A stretch of DNA of 64,000 nucleotides from Gibbula magus (GCA_936450465.1 OW388293.1:83784134-83848133); one strand, 5' to 3'; positions 35,301-45,246 are shown, counted from the stretch's first letter. Numbers and translations are program-made. The notes: generated from the letters alone by a model not told the origin.

Positions 35301-36426
35301 CATACTCAAACGCCTACACAATGCACACAGTGGTATTGAGTCCACCAGACGCAGGGCTCGTGAGTGTGTGTTTTGGCCAAATATGAATGCAGAGATCAAA
35401 GACTACATTTCCAAGTGTGATGTATGTCAAACGTTTGAGAGAAAACAAACCAAAGAGACTCTCATTCCTCATGATGTTCCTGATAGGCCATGGTCAAAGC
35501 TAGGTATTGACCTGTTCACATGTAACCAGAAAGACTACATGGTTGTTGCAGACTACTTCAGTGACTTTTTTGAAGTAGATCAAATCTCCGACAAAACAGG
35601 CAAGCAAGTGATTCAGAAGCTGAAGAGTCATCTCGCGAGACATGGAATCCCAGACACCATAGTCTCCGATAACGGTCCACCGTTCAACTCTCAGGACTTC
35701 CGAGATCTAGCCAATCGGTACGAGTTTGAACATATCACAAGCTCACCTGGCTACCCACAATCAAACGGGAAAGCGGAGGCAGCTGTTAAATCAGCCAAGA
35801 GACTAATCAAGAAGGCGGCAAAGGCCAACTCTGATCCTTACCTGGGATTGCTAGACATAAGAAACACACCCACTGAAGGAATGTCCACTTCACCTGCACA
35901 ACGTCTTTTCAACAGACGTACAAAGACACTCCTCCCAACCGCCAAACAGCTGCTACAACCTCAACTTGCAACCTCTACTAAGTCTGAGAAACAACAGAAA
36001 GTAAAGACTCAGGCCAAATACTACAACCGGAACACAATTGATCTCGTTCCACTGCACGAAGGAGACTCTGTGAGAATCCAACCAGACAGACTTGGTGATA
36101 CAGAGTGGAAAAAAGGAACTGTAAATAAACAAGTGAACATCAGGTCATATGATGTTTCCCTAGACAACGGTGCAGTGCTGCGTCGAAATCGCCGTCACTT
36201 GAAGCAGGTGCAAGAACCAACAAACACAAGTGTACCTGTAGTCAATCCTGTAGATCCTGTCAGTGTGCCACCAGAGCAACGTGACCACCCTCCATCTCCA
36301 GTCAGACCACAAACCCCAACTCCACCTGTGGTCAGTAGTGAACCAGATGCTGTCACACCCCATCTGAGACGAAGTGACCGAACAATCAAACCACCATCTT
36401 ACCTGAAGGACTTTATTGCGAAATAA
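32314..36426 (+). CDS. gag-pol polyprotein of the LTR retrotransposon
   Basis: 1370 residues, starting at ATG 32314 (A at -3, G at +4) because the longer frame opens with a TTG. Gag occupies about the first 290 residues. It has a degenerate zinc knuckle from Cys245 and a standard CCHC knuckle from Cys266 (CGNCGNTSHFASMC). The aspartic protease has DSGA at Asp338. The reverse transcriptase has RLPFGVSPAPEIF and the catalytic VADD at Asp633-Asp634. RNase H follows (CDASDTGLGA). Integrase has an HHCC finger (His1002 to Cys1038) and the D,D35E triad at Asp1066, Asp1119 and Glu1155. The C-terminus is Pro-rich, without a chromodomain. No frameshift separates gag from pol. All catalytic residues that I can check are present. 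Confidence 0.95.
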   Translation: MATGNQAEVVPLPVDVPITPFQSNIPSPPKLELKGNLSQNWKRWRQVWDSFEIMARIDPTNHKYRLASFITYIGPEALDIFNGLPFENPADKKDMDKVLSLMQKHCLGETNVIYERYIFNNRMQLDGESIDTYSNHLRTLSASCNFQALQDELIRDRIVCGIRDTGTRRKLLQEPKLTLKKCIDICRATESTSAQVKAMSKEEIHAVHKHTSKFKHHSKSQGYKPQKKQNSDHEKPGDKQLKHKCKYCGGKHPPQRTKCPAYGEKCGNCGNTSHFASMCRFRKKSKVHAVTEEYSSDSEEELLIIDSDETVHSVTEEFPVKIFTNLEIDSKLVKFQVDSGATCNIISQRDLPKTAKLQPSHINLRMYNGSKLESVGTTTLHLRNPKNSKKYRGKFIVVQEERVPLIGSKSAQQMNFIKVLHENLFSVTDMESNPETYAVQSTPPLTKDDILDKFADVFQNTPGELQGKQKLEIDPSVTPVKQPLRRIPHALKKDLKQELKKLEQLGVVASVDTPTDWVSSLLVVKKPSGHLRICIDPKPLNKALKRCHYPLPVMDDILPDIADAKVFSKCDLKDGFWHVVLDEDSSYLTTFGTPFGRFRWLRLPFGVSPAPEIFQQRLDQALQDLPGTFRVADDILITGEGPTIEQAIENHDQRFIKLMHRCRKKGIHLNPAKLELKRSEVSYIGHQLTAEGLKPDPSKVQAILQMPKPVDIKGVQRVIGMVNYLSKFMENLSDMCEPLRQLTRKGNAWNWDHEHDAAFEAIQKAVTQTPVLKYFNCKEDVTLQCDASDTGLGATLLQGGQPVAYASRALTLTERNYAQIEKELLSIYFGFTRFNQYLYGRQVSVESDHKPLETIHKKPLVTAPKRLQRMLLALQKYDYSITYKQGKDMFLADTLSRAYLNETVRTKDVEMETEEIHMADYLPVSNTTLAMIQEGTTADETLQAVTKLIQSGWPNQKTEIPNLALPYYHVRDELSVQDGVVFRGTRCVIPKGLRSNILKRLHNAHSGIESTRRRARECVFWPNMNAEIKDYISKCDVCQTFERKQTKETLIPHDVPDRPWSKLGIDLFTCNQKDYMVVADYFSDFFEVDQISDKTGKQVIQKLKSHLARHGIPDTIVSDNGPPFNSQDFRDLANRYEFEHITSSPGYPQSNGKAEAAVKSAKRLIKKAAKANSDPYLGLLDIRNTPTEGMSTSPAQRLFNRRTKTLLPTAKQLLQPQLATSTKSEKQQKVKTQAKYYNRNTIDLVPLHEGDSVRIQPDRLGDTEWKKGTVNKQVNIRSYDVSLDNGAVLRRNRRHLKQVQEPTNTSVPVVNPVDPVSVPPEQRDHPPSPVRPQTPTPPVVSSEPDAVTPHLRRSDRTIKPPSYLKDFIAK

Positions 36427-36600
36427 TCAGATGGACTCTAATTGAGTGTTTCCTAGTCAAATAATCTAGGACTGTTCTAGTCATTCTTCTTTATTTGGAT
36501 GAAAGACTTTTAAGTTTAAAGCAGTTAGCATAATAATTTTATTTCAAAGTTTATTTCCCATTAACATTTGTTAAATGTTAAAGAGTTCTTTAATCTCTAT

Positions 36601-36611
36601 AAAAGAAGGGA
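36601..36611 (+). other. Polypurine tract
   Basis: AAAAGAAGGGA lies directly before the right LTR, the expected place for the plus-strand primer. Confidence 0.85.
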
Positions 36612-36761
36612 TGTTACGGTATCTATAAATAGAACGTGGCGCAATCGCATCGATGCCGCCAAACCATTCAGCCTGCCATGTGCGCGGCCAACACTGTAAT
36701 GTTACTAGAATAAACATCTAGTCGTCCAAGCCATCGTTGTCAACTTTATCAGATGGAAACA
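36612..36761 (+). repeat. Right LTR (150 bp)
   Basis: Same sequence as the left LTR by eye over all 150 bases, followed by the AGTGC duplication. Confidence 0.95.
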
Positions 36762-37208
36762 AGTGCTTTGTGTTTAGATTACAGAAACAAAACCCAGAAT
36801 ATAATTAATTCATAATTTTATAATAAAATTAAAGTCGGCTTTTTTGGCTTTAGTTCGTTAAAAGACTGAACGTTTTTGTTTGTAAAACGACTTTAACAAC
36901 AACTTTAACTAACAAATGCATGCTGCATGCAAAATATTTCGAAATTCATGAATTGCCAGTAGGCTTATCTCTTTATACTGCCTGTGTGTAGCGTAGTGTC
37001 GAGGCCGTGTTTACTTCGAGTCACGTGGGGCACATGTCAATAAAAAGTTGTAAAACATTGTTATCATTTGTTTTGGACCAATCAGGCACAGAGAGGGCGT
37101 GTCATGAAGAGCGTTTTAACGTTGAGTTCTTAATCATTAAGAGTCTATTTTGTCAGGAAAATACGACCGTCTGATTGGCTGAAAAAGTAGGTTGAGTTCT
37201 AAGTCAAT

Positions 37209-38975
37209 TTAGAGCCTCTTGTGAGAGCTGCAACTTGTACAGAGCAAGTTTGTGTACTTCTCATGCCTCACATTACCATCCGCTGTTCCAAGATAATAAA
37301 CACAAACTCAGATCTAAAAAAACAATGTAAATCTTTATTGCATATACATGTACACAGCTGTCAACATATTGCATATTCTGTAAATGTTTATATACACGAC
37401 TAGATCATCCATAGAACATGATAAAGGGCACAGAAAGACTGGGTAACATTGCAGGGTACATAGTGACAGATCTGTTTTGGTTTCAACCCCTCTCGTACAA
37501 CTGTCATAAAATTGCAGTGTAAATTTAGTGTAGGCTTGATCAGATGAATTTAGTGCCTTACCCATAACAAAGCACGAGATAAGATAACATGATATACAAC
37601 ACAAACAAATGCACACTTTATAATATGTGTATGTGAATGAATCTAGGACTTGCATGATATTTCACCCAAAATTGGCTCCCAGTCAGAGCAGATTCTGCTT
37701 GTTTGAGATAAATATTGTAGTTGTAGCTTCTGCATCTTTTGGGGAAAACACTAGTCTTTCACAATTCATTTACTTTTAAAACTTTTAGTATTTCAATTAA
37801 AACAGTTTAACATTGCAAACTTGCACAATAAATGCAGTAACTGTAGGTGTTTCTTAAAGGTGCATCCATTGTGTTTCATAAAATTTTATTTGGCTTTAAT
37901 ACGTTCAAACTCACCACATGTGCTGTTTACAATACAAATAAATTCACTCAGTTTGCATATTTAATCCCATTCGCAAACTAATATAATTACTAGTTTCCAA
38001 TTAAAATTGAGTAACATCATATTTACATGCACAGTAGTTATGTGGCCTATTAAACATTATCAACTCAAATTTGTCTTTTTGTCTGTTATAAATAAGATTC
38101 CAAAATAACGTTTGACTCATTGACGCGCGCTGTGCATTGTCCGGTTTTCGATCAGAAATCACAACTTTTACCTTCATATCGTCACTATGCTAAGTCTAAT
38201 ATCTTCAAAATGGTAGTTTTCGGTAACAGTCGGTACCTATCGATAAAGTAACACCATTTATAACGTTTGCAATATGTGACCCCCAACAACACCATGGATG
38301 TTCCTTTAACTGAAACTTTGAGGTTGAAGAACTTGGAAGACAAGACTTGAATACATTAGAACTCAAGTTGGGAATACTGGAACTCATTCGGAGTGTCAAC
38401 AACTGGAAGACATTATCAAATAGAGTTGTTGGCTCTGCAGCTCATCAGGCTGTAGTTGACGGAAGGTTAACAAATCTACAATTCATAATCTATATTGCCC
38501 AAGGTATCTACTTTCAGATTTTTAAGGGTTTAATTCTTGAAAAGAAAACAAAACAAGCAACTGTCAGACCTGATGAGCAAAAAAAGGAGAAAAGTGGACA
38601 GTTGAAAACATACTGCACTTGAGTAGAAGCACTATTTCAAAATTCAATATCTTGAAAACTAAATATAAGGGGGAGGGGAGTGAAACGGTCTGACGCTAAT
38701 TTATCTTCTTGGGGCAATTAAAATCTAGTGCATCAGCTGCTGAAACCTGAATTCTAAAACTGCTAAAGACGAGATGTTTTGTGTTGGTATTTTTACAGTC
38801 TCTGGTAGTAAGCATTAGAATATTGATCATTCCCTGGGAAATGTGTCAAAAGGTGAATGTTTTTTTTGTGATAGTCATCTTGATTTAAGATGAATTTAAT
38901 GCCATAAACTAAATAAATGAACCACTGCCTTTAGAGGTCGAAGGCTGAAGGAGTATGAGCCCGATGAGAGGTATA
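37209..38975 (-). other. Probable AKIP1 3' UTR and downstream sequence
   Basis: Sequence after the AKIP1 stop, read on the minus strand. AATAAA signals occur at 37885-37890 and 37334-37339. The second is followed by a T-rich stretch and looks better. Frames here, such as 38347-38622 on the plus strand, show no domain. Confidence 0.35.
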
Positions 38976-39119
38976 CTACATGACAAAGTCGACACTGACG
39001 GTGTTTCCCTCCTTGACGTGAACCACGTGGCGGTGTTCCTGCGAGGTGCCCCACTTCCCGGCCGACACCGCGTACGTTCCTGGTTCCACCAGGAGGTGCA
39101 CGTCCTCCGTCCTCTGTAG
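38976..39119 (-). CDS. AKIP1: AKIP1 exon 5, C-terminus
   Basis: Acceptor GTTCTCAG, 47 codons and TAG at 38976-38978. Encodes LQRTEDVHLLVEPGTYAVSA then GKWGTSQEHRHVVHVKEGNT and VSVDFVM. PGTYxVxxG followed by HVVxVxxGxxVxxxF is the most conserved part of AKIP1 and is the main reason for the call. Confidence 0.9.
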   Translation of the reverse strand, partial: LQRTEDVHLLVEPGTYAVSAGKWGTSQEHRHVVHVKEGNTVSVDFVM

Positions 39120-41499
39120 CTGAGAACAAAGCATGAGCATGATGAGGCCACCAGTAATGGTTTTCATGTTGAGTTGGCTCCATAAATAGCCAGTATAGTT
39201 CCTTGATGTCAGAGCAGCATAAGTGACTGATAACACATTTGATTATTATTTTCACTAGTGATTGGTAACACTGCATATATACATTGATAGACTCCGGAAT
39301 TTCACAAGCAATAAAACAATTCATGTTGACAGTTTTTATATATTTCCATTACTTAAAATAGTGAACTCGAGTTCTTTCCCCTTAAAAGAATGTTTCAATC
39401 AATCAATCATAATCATCAAGAGAAAGGAGAACTCATGTTCATGTAGCATAAAACTAAGGTTTGTCTGTCAGTCCATAAGTTTTTGTTCGGGCTGGTAACA
39501 GTTAACTTATTGATTTTTTTACTTAAATGTCCCATTAAAATTCACATAAATTTGAATTCCTGACTTGGCAGTTTTGAAGTTTACACAGATACACTGATGA
39601 TGGAGGTTATTAATACTAGTTTGAAACAATTCACAAATTTAAAAGAGCCTAGATTTTTATGCTCAATTACTTTACACTATATGAATCAAGAATGTGGGTC
39701 CTAAAAATACTGTAGGCGGATGAATTGTGTCGACAGAAGTTGATTTAAACATATTTTATTAATTCAAAAAAAGGATTTGGCAATTATCCAACAAGCCCTC
39801 TCCAGATACAGAAGTTTAACTGAACTGGTACATACTGGGTTTCCGGTGTGTTTATTGTGCTTGTACTGCGCGGTGTGAAACCTCCGACAGTGAAGTCTGT
39901 CCGCCCCGCTCTTGTCTGGACCAGCTGCAGTCTCGTAGTAGCGCTGTGGGTAAATATCTTACATCTTCCTTAGTCCTCAAAGTCAGCTCATACTCTATTT
40001 TTTACTAATCACTACTGTTATTACTAATTGATACCCATTATAAGTAATAGTTCATTATTCACTGTTAAAGAGAGTATATTTCATAATATTTTATTTGGCT
40101 TTCATATGTGACAAAGGACCATCTGTGCTGATTACTGTTCAAAGAACTGGTTTTTGATAATATATTGTGATTTTCACCTTGATATTGACACTAAAATGAA
40201 TGAATAAGTATTAACTTGATATTTTTCAGCAAGTTGAGTTCACGATATAATAATACCATTTATAATGGTTGACATAATGAGACTTCAACAACATATTATG
40301 TAATGTCCCCCAGTGAGACAATCAAATTTGCCTTTCCACATTCAGCAACCCAAATGCCATTCCTGTCCCAACTTGACAGTCGTACTACTGTGTCCCTAAT
40401 GGACATCCATACCTGACAGCTCCTGGTGGTGGTCGACATGTACTGCAGCATATTGGCGAAGGCATCGTCCAGGGACGTGTACACCAGCGGGTCCTGTCAT
40501 AGTCACACTTGTTAATCATTTTGAAGCAAAATTTGTGGTGTGCATGCATTGCATTTTAACAATTGTTGTTCCAAATCAATTCCCTTCTTCAAAGCCGTTT
40601 TTGCCTCATTCTATTAAATATAAAACCGTAATGATCTGATTGATATTGTATGGTAATCTAACTACTGTGAAATCTTTGCTAATTGAAACAAATCAAACCA
40701 AAACAAATAAATGCTTGAAACAATCAAAGTTCCACATATGTTGAAACTTCACCTCTCATACAGTTCATGTCATATCTGTGCATCTATACTCCTACTTTGA
40801 CATCTTATGCTCTCAATACTGATACCTGTACTGGGTTAGTCCCGTACTGCTTCTCCGCCGGCCACTCCACCCTCCTGGACATGGTGCGCTCCAGCAGCTG
40901 GTGACCGACCCGAGATGCACGCTCCAGCGTATTCTCTGCCCACGACTCCCCAACACGAGGCTGTTAACAAGAAGTAACAAAACATAAACAATGTTAAAAA
41001 AAAAAACAACATTTGAAGAGCCTGATCTTCGGTACAGCAGAAGATATTTAAGAACTTATGCTGCTAATTATCACACAGGAAAAACTAAGGAAAACTACTA
41101 AGATATTTTAAATTCCGAATACAAAACCATTTTTACGATTATAAGCCTGGGCTCCTATCTGCCTATTTGGTGTCAAAGTTCAACAAAAAACCTATTTCCG
41201 TATAGAAGTAAGAACCCCTGGCGACTGGCCTTTCGCAAAACCTCGGCATAAATCTATTGTCTAAGGTTGAGGGAATAATGCTACTATACTGTTTTCAGGT
41301 CATTGAAATTTATAATAATCAGAATCTACTTTATTTTAGAATCAATGTGAAAAGACACTCTTTGAAAATAAATTATTTGAAAACATGGAAATCTTTAGAT
41401 ACATATTAAATTACATCCTTATTTTTATTGATTTCATGAGTACTAATATACTCATGCCACAGCCGGTTTTTGTTGTAGTTTTACCATTCATACCTTCAT
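38976..41499 (-). CDS. AKIP1: A-kinase-interacting protein 1 homologue
   Basis: Minus-strand exons at 40826-40960, 40413-40493, 39836-39943 and 38976-39119 join in phase 0 with GT/AG borders and give 155 residues ending in TAG. A weak first exon at 41494-41499 would add Met-Lys. Vertebrate AKIP1 (BCA3, about 210 residues) binds the catalytic subunit of PKA and NF-kB p65 and affects their nuclear placement. Matching features are an N-terminal amphipathic helix with LLERTMSRRVEW (vertebrate LERAKRRAVDW type), a middle FANMLQYMSTTTRSCQRYYE (Tyr-Ser-x-Cys-x-x-YY), and the C-terminal beta-rich signature VEPGTYAVSAG...HVVHVKEGNTVSVDF. The whole order agrees. Similarity is judged from memory of the family, and the first exon is uncertain. 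Confidence 0.85.
39836..39943 (-). CDS. AKIP1: AKIP1 exon 4
   Basis: Acceptor TTTACCCACAG, donor GTATGT, 36 codons starting RYYETAAGPDKSGADRLHCR. The YY after the Cys-containing exon 3 and the HxYRYH-like stretch (RRFHTAQYKH) fit the family. Confidence 0.8.
40413..40493 (-). CDS. AKIP1: AKIP1 exon 3
   Basis: Acceptor CTATGACAG, donor GTATGG, 27 codons: DPLVYTSLDDAFANMLQYMS then TTTRSCQ. It corresponds to the conserved SFRTMAEFMDYTSSQC-type segment. Confidence 0.85.
40826..40960 (-). CDS. AKIP1: AKIP1 exon 2
   Basis: Acceptor TTGTTAACAG, donor GTATCA, 45 codons. Encodes PRVGESWAENTLERASRVGH then QLLERTMSRRVEWPAEKQYG, a helix rich in Arg and Leu that corresponds to the conserved N-terminal part of AKIP1. 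Confidence 0.85.
41494..41499 (-). CDS. AKIP1: Candidate AKIP1 first coding exon (Met-Lys)
   Basis: The minus strand reads AAAAATATGAAG|GTATGAAT: an ATG with A at -3, one Lys codon, and a good donor in phase 0, which fits exon 2. The next exon has an in-frame stop just before its acceptor, so a separate first exon is required. Six bases carry little evidence and another first exon could exist. Confidence 0.35.
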
Positions 41500-41556
41500 A
41501 TTTTTATCAGATCTGCTGTCTTGACACTTCCAACGGCTTTTAAAACCCCGCTTTTA

Positions 41557-41589
41557 GAATTATCTCCCTTGAATAAAGGGAGATAATTC
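41557..41589. repeat. 14-bp perfect inverted repeat
   Basis: GAATTATCTCCCTT, 5-base loop, AAGGGAGATAATTC. It lies about 60 bases upstream of the candidate AKIP1 first exon. Motifs of the type GGGAGATAA are frequent in molluscan foldback elements, so it may be a MITE relic. Confidence 0.8.
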
Positions 41590-41599
41590 ATTCATGAAT

Positions 41600-42570
41600 G
41601 TTAACAGCCTACCACAAAACAATTATAAGAATATTATAAATTAAATATTTTCGAAGAACTTCTTTGACTCAATTATGATTATTTGTGTTCTGTAGTGTAA
41701 TAAATTACATATGACTATCCAATGAAATTTATTTTTTATTTAAAATTATATTTTAAAAATAAATGTAGTTCACATAAGCACGCTTCTGCTTAGAAACAAA
41801 ATGTTTTAATTCCAGTTATTAATTAGCTGTCCAAATTGTTGCCATAGATACAGAATAAAAATAATTACTCAACTAGAAAGTGTGACATAGGCCTACGACT
41901 GTTACTAATCGGGACAATACGCGGCTATGTGGCAAAGTCAGATTAGTCAAAAGGAACTTAAAAAACGTTTTCAGTATATGTGGTTTCAAACTTAAGAAAT
42001 GTTTACCAGCATTACATTCAATTTATTTTTAATTTCTAGTATATCTAGTATATATTATGAGATATCATAATAGCTAGTATTAGGTACATTGATTTTAGGA
42101 AGTAGCTACATTCTGTAGTTATAGTGCAACGTAGCATTTCTCTGATGCATAACTGAAGTAATTATGAATATGTCATAATCACCATAATCAATGTCATATT
42201 GTGTAAATACTATTGTACCAATTTATTTGGAAAGGTTCAGTTAATTGTTACAAGTTGAAATTGTTCTATTTTACGGTGACTGATCTCTGCAGCTTTCATT
42301 GAGAAAATAATACCCATAAACCACCAGCATTGAGAGTAAAGTGTAATAAACATGTATATTAGTACAGACTATGCCAACACAGACTAATGACCAGCCTAGA
42401 GTGTTATTCCAGCCCAGAATTAATGATCACCCCGAATGATATACTGTATGACTATACAGAGTAAGTATATGCTATATTAGACTGATTCAAGTCAAGTTGT
42501 AGCGTGTATCTGTAAATCAAAGTTTAAATTATTGATTCTCCACAACGGCGTTATTTCAGCAGTAGTACGA
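41600..42570. other. Intergenic, no gene recognised
   Basis: Very AT-rich stretch between AKIP1 and the Penelope-like relic. I see no exon. It may contain the AKIP1 promoter. Confidence 0.45.
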
Positions 42571-42579
42571 AATAATACA

Positions 42580-42640
42580 AAAAGGGTCAGGGTATGTATA
42601 GGGTATATTTGGTATATAGTGTATGTTGGGTATATATATG
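42580..42640. repeat. GGGTATAT-type microsatellite, left of the Penelope-like relic
   Basis: GGGTATGTATAGGGTATATT and similar units. The same kind of repeat continues on the other side of the relic at 43600-43805. Confidence 0.7.
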
Positions 42641-42680
42641 ACGTCATAGTGGGGACAATGTACATTCATGAAATTATGCG

Positions 42681-43582
42681 TCAGAATTTAATTGTATTCA
42701 GTTTTGGGTGGTATTTCTTTATGAAATATTCTTCTTTTAAAACTCCTTTGAGTTTATTTGAGTTTTCCATTTGATAGAATGGGAAAATGCTAAATTTTAT
42801 TTCTGTTCCTTTTGCACACACGTCCAAATGTTCACTGAGAGGGATACAGCGCACCTCTGGACACTTTATTTGCTGTTTGTGGACTCTAACACGGGCTCGT
42901 AGATGTTCTGTTTGTCCGATATACTGTTCTTTACAGCCTGTGCATGTCATAACATATACAATGTTTTTAAAATCACAATCAAAATTATGTTTAACTCGGA
43001 AATCTCCTTTCCCTTAAAAGTCACTGCATTTCCTTCCAAGAGATACGGGCACGTACCACAATTGCCTCTTTTGCACTTTCTCACAGTTGGAATGGAAATA
43101 TTTTGTACATTCGAAACAAATTTAGCTTTTGTTAGAATGCTTTTTAGGTTTTTACTTTGCCGTTTACTGTTTATAATTCTTCTTGACTCCAAAATTGATT
43201 TCATTTTCACATCTTGGTCAAGGATACACATATTTGATTGGATATTTTGATAGATATTAGGATTTCGGGGGTTATATGTTGACACAAAAGCAATAACCTT
43301 TTCTTCATTGTTGTGTTTCCTCGCTGTTAAAAGATCAAGTCTTTTCAATTCCAAAGCCTTTTTAATTCCATTTTCAATTAAAGTTTTTGGATATTCCCGT
43401 AAGCGTAAAACAATCTTCAATTCATCAAGTCTTTTATTACGTATATTTCTGTTGGATACAATCGTACAAATCCTCCTTGCCAAATTGTATCGGAGGCTCC
43501 TTTTCTTGTGGCTTGGTTGACACGATCTAAAGTTTAAATACTGTTTTGTATCCGTGGGCTTGTAATAAAGGTCCGTTTCCAC
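42681..43582 (-). pseudogene. Penelope-like element, 5'-truncated and frameshifted (GIY-YIG end)
   Basis: Two minus-strand frames, 43582-42947 and 42950-42681, are parts of one coding region split by a one-base frameshift near 42955-43020. The first (211 codons) has the region that follows the reverse transcriptase in Penelope-like elements, with the Cys-rich CKRGNCGTCPYL. The second has the endonuclease: VMTCTGCKEQYIGQTEHLRA, a GIY-YIG motif, followed by Arg and His and a conserved C-terminal KLNTIKF. The catalytic reverse transcriptase core is absent, so this is a 5'-truncated insertion. It cannot move on its own. Confidence 0.85.
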
Positions 43583-43599
43583 TTTGGTGCCTGATTTGA

Positions 43600-43805
43600 T
43601 TACCTATATATATGGTACATAGGATATATAGGCTATATAGGGTATACATATATATGGTATATTGGGTATATAGTGTACATAGGATATAAAGGATATATTG
43701 GGTATATATTGTATATAGGATATAATGTATATTGGATATGTTGAATCTATAGGATATATAGGGTATAGGGTATAGAATGTATATGGGGTATATATGGTAT
43801 ATATC
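43600..43805. repeat. GGGTATAT/GGATATAT microsatellite, right of the Penelope-like relic
   Basis: Degenerate units such as GGATATATAGGGTATA and GGTATATTGGGTATATA. A matching stretch at 42580-42640 suggests that the element inserted into this array. Confidence 0.85.
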
Positions 43806-44539
43806 TCAGTCACCTGTAGATTTGATATTAATACAATCCTGTATGGAAACCCAAATCTTCCACAAACAGTCAATGAAAACATATTTCACCATGTTCATAA
43901 ATTCATTGGAAAGAGTCAACGGTTCAAATAATACATTAATACTAATGTACGTATTTACCATATTCAAAGTGCATTTTGTCATAAGAATAACATTTCCAAT
44001 TGTGTGTTGCCTTAATAATGTATATTACATGTTTACCCACTTCGTCACTTGTAGATTTCTTACTTTCTTGTTATGTATTCTAGCCTTGTAAAATAGTTGT
44101 TGATTACCTCGAGAGGGCTTCTATAAGTTTCACAACTTGTGCCCAATTCATTTCTTAAATGAATAAAATATGTTTTCAATCAAAAAACCTGTAGATTGGC
44201 GAGTGGTGTACCTGGGCCAGATTGTCCTGTATGTAGACCTACACTGCTTCATTATTAATCAATTCGTTTAATCAAGCACAGGACACTTAAAAGCTCTCTA
44301 TACGCTATATAGACAGTTGGGAGTCTGCTTTATGTGGCAACTCTTTACCATTAATGGTTCGAATAGGATCACGCAGAGGAAATCGTTTTGTCAGAGCAAG
44401 TCTAATAACATTCTTTCCGAGGAAAGATTTAATTAGGATCAAGCAAGATAGTGTGTGCTCACAGGGACCGTACAGGGCGACATTGACCGTGTTATACGTG
44501 CACGAGTTGCTACACCCAGATCGTGTAGGTTCAAGATGC
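43806..44539. other. No gene recognised
   Basis: AT-rich unique-looking sequence before the 17-bp array. The minus-strand frame that enters it from the array is an artefact of the repeat. Confidence 0.5.
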
Positions 44540-45190
44540 TCGCATGGTAAAGATACACGCAGGGTAAAGATACACGCAGGGTAAAGATCCACGCAGGATA
44601 AAGATGCACGCAGGGTAAAGATACACGCAGGGTATAGATACACGCAGGATAAAGATAAACGCAGGGTAAAGATGCACGCAGGGTAAAGATGCACGCAGGG
44701 TAAAGATGCACGCAGGGTAACGCAGGGTAAAGATGCACGCAGAGTAACGCAGGGTAAAGATAAACGCAGGGTAAAGATGCACGCAGGGTAACGCAGGGTA
44801 AAGATACACGCAGGGTAAAGATACACGCAGGGTAAAGAAACACGCAGGGTAAAGAGCTCGCAGGGTAAAGATACACGCAGGGTAAAGATTCTCACACTGT
44901 AAAGATACACGCAGGGTAAAAATGCTTGCAGGGTAAAGATACACGCAGGGTAAAGATGCACGCAGGGTAAAGATGCACGCAGGGTAAAGATGCACGCAGG
45001 GTAAAGATACACGCAGGGTAAAGATACACGCAGGTATTAAAAGATACACGCAGGGTAACAATACACGCAGGGTAAAGATGCACGCAAGGTAAAGATGCAC
45101 GCAGGGTAAAGATACACGCAGGGTAAAGATACACGCAGGGTAAAGATACACGCAGAGATACGCGGAGGGTAAAGATACGCGGAGTGAAGA
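44540..45190 (+). repeat. 17-bp minisatellite, about 36-38 copies
   Basis: Unit ACACGCAGGGTAAAGAT, with GC or TA variants in the first bases and occasional short or long units (for example GCAGGGTAACGCAGGGTAA). Because 17 is not a multiple of three and the complement lacks stops, several minus-strand frames stay open for 80-235 codons with a Cys/Leu/Tyr repeat. They are not genes. Confidence 0.95.
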
Positions 45191-45246
45191 TACGCGCAAA
45201 GATACACGAGAAACCTTAAGGGTTAAGATACGCGAAGGATAATTAG

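Larger units (their letters stand above)
31774..36761 (+). mobile_element. Complete Ty3/Gypsy-type LTR retrotransposon
   Basis: 4988 bp with identical 150-bp LTRs (TG...CA), a primer site, a polypurine tract and the 5-bp target duplication AGTGC on both sides (31769-31773 and 36762-36766). One uninterrupted gag-pol frame fills most of the interior. Domain order protease, reverse transcriptase, RNase H, integrase defines Ty3/Gypsy (Metaviridae). Short LTRs, a Leu-type primer and a single fused frame suggest a mag-like lineage, but that needs a tree. There is no envelope frame and no chromodomain. Identical LTRs and an intact frame indicate recent transposition. Confidence 0.97.
31406..37208. 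mobile_element. Probable DNA element with inverted ends, split by the LTR retrotransposon
   Basis: ACTGACTTAGAACTCCACCT plus ACTTTT at 31406-31431 is repeated in reverse complement at 37182-37208 (ATTGACTTAGAACTCAACCT plus ACTTTTT) with about two mismatches. Without the 4993-bp LTR element and duplicated target, the host element would be about 810 bp and has no coding frame that I recognise. The LTR element is therefore nested and younger. Confidence 0.5.

Noticed and set aside
38909..39324. Minus-strand frames of 80 and 142 codons overlapping the last AKIP1 exon
   Set aside because: They read the exon in other frames. The AKIP1 frame has the conserved signature and exact splice borders.
44305..45199. 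Minus-strand open frames of 235, 222 and 145 codons
   Set aside because: They are translations of the 17-bp minisatellite in different frames, with no gene-like start or end.
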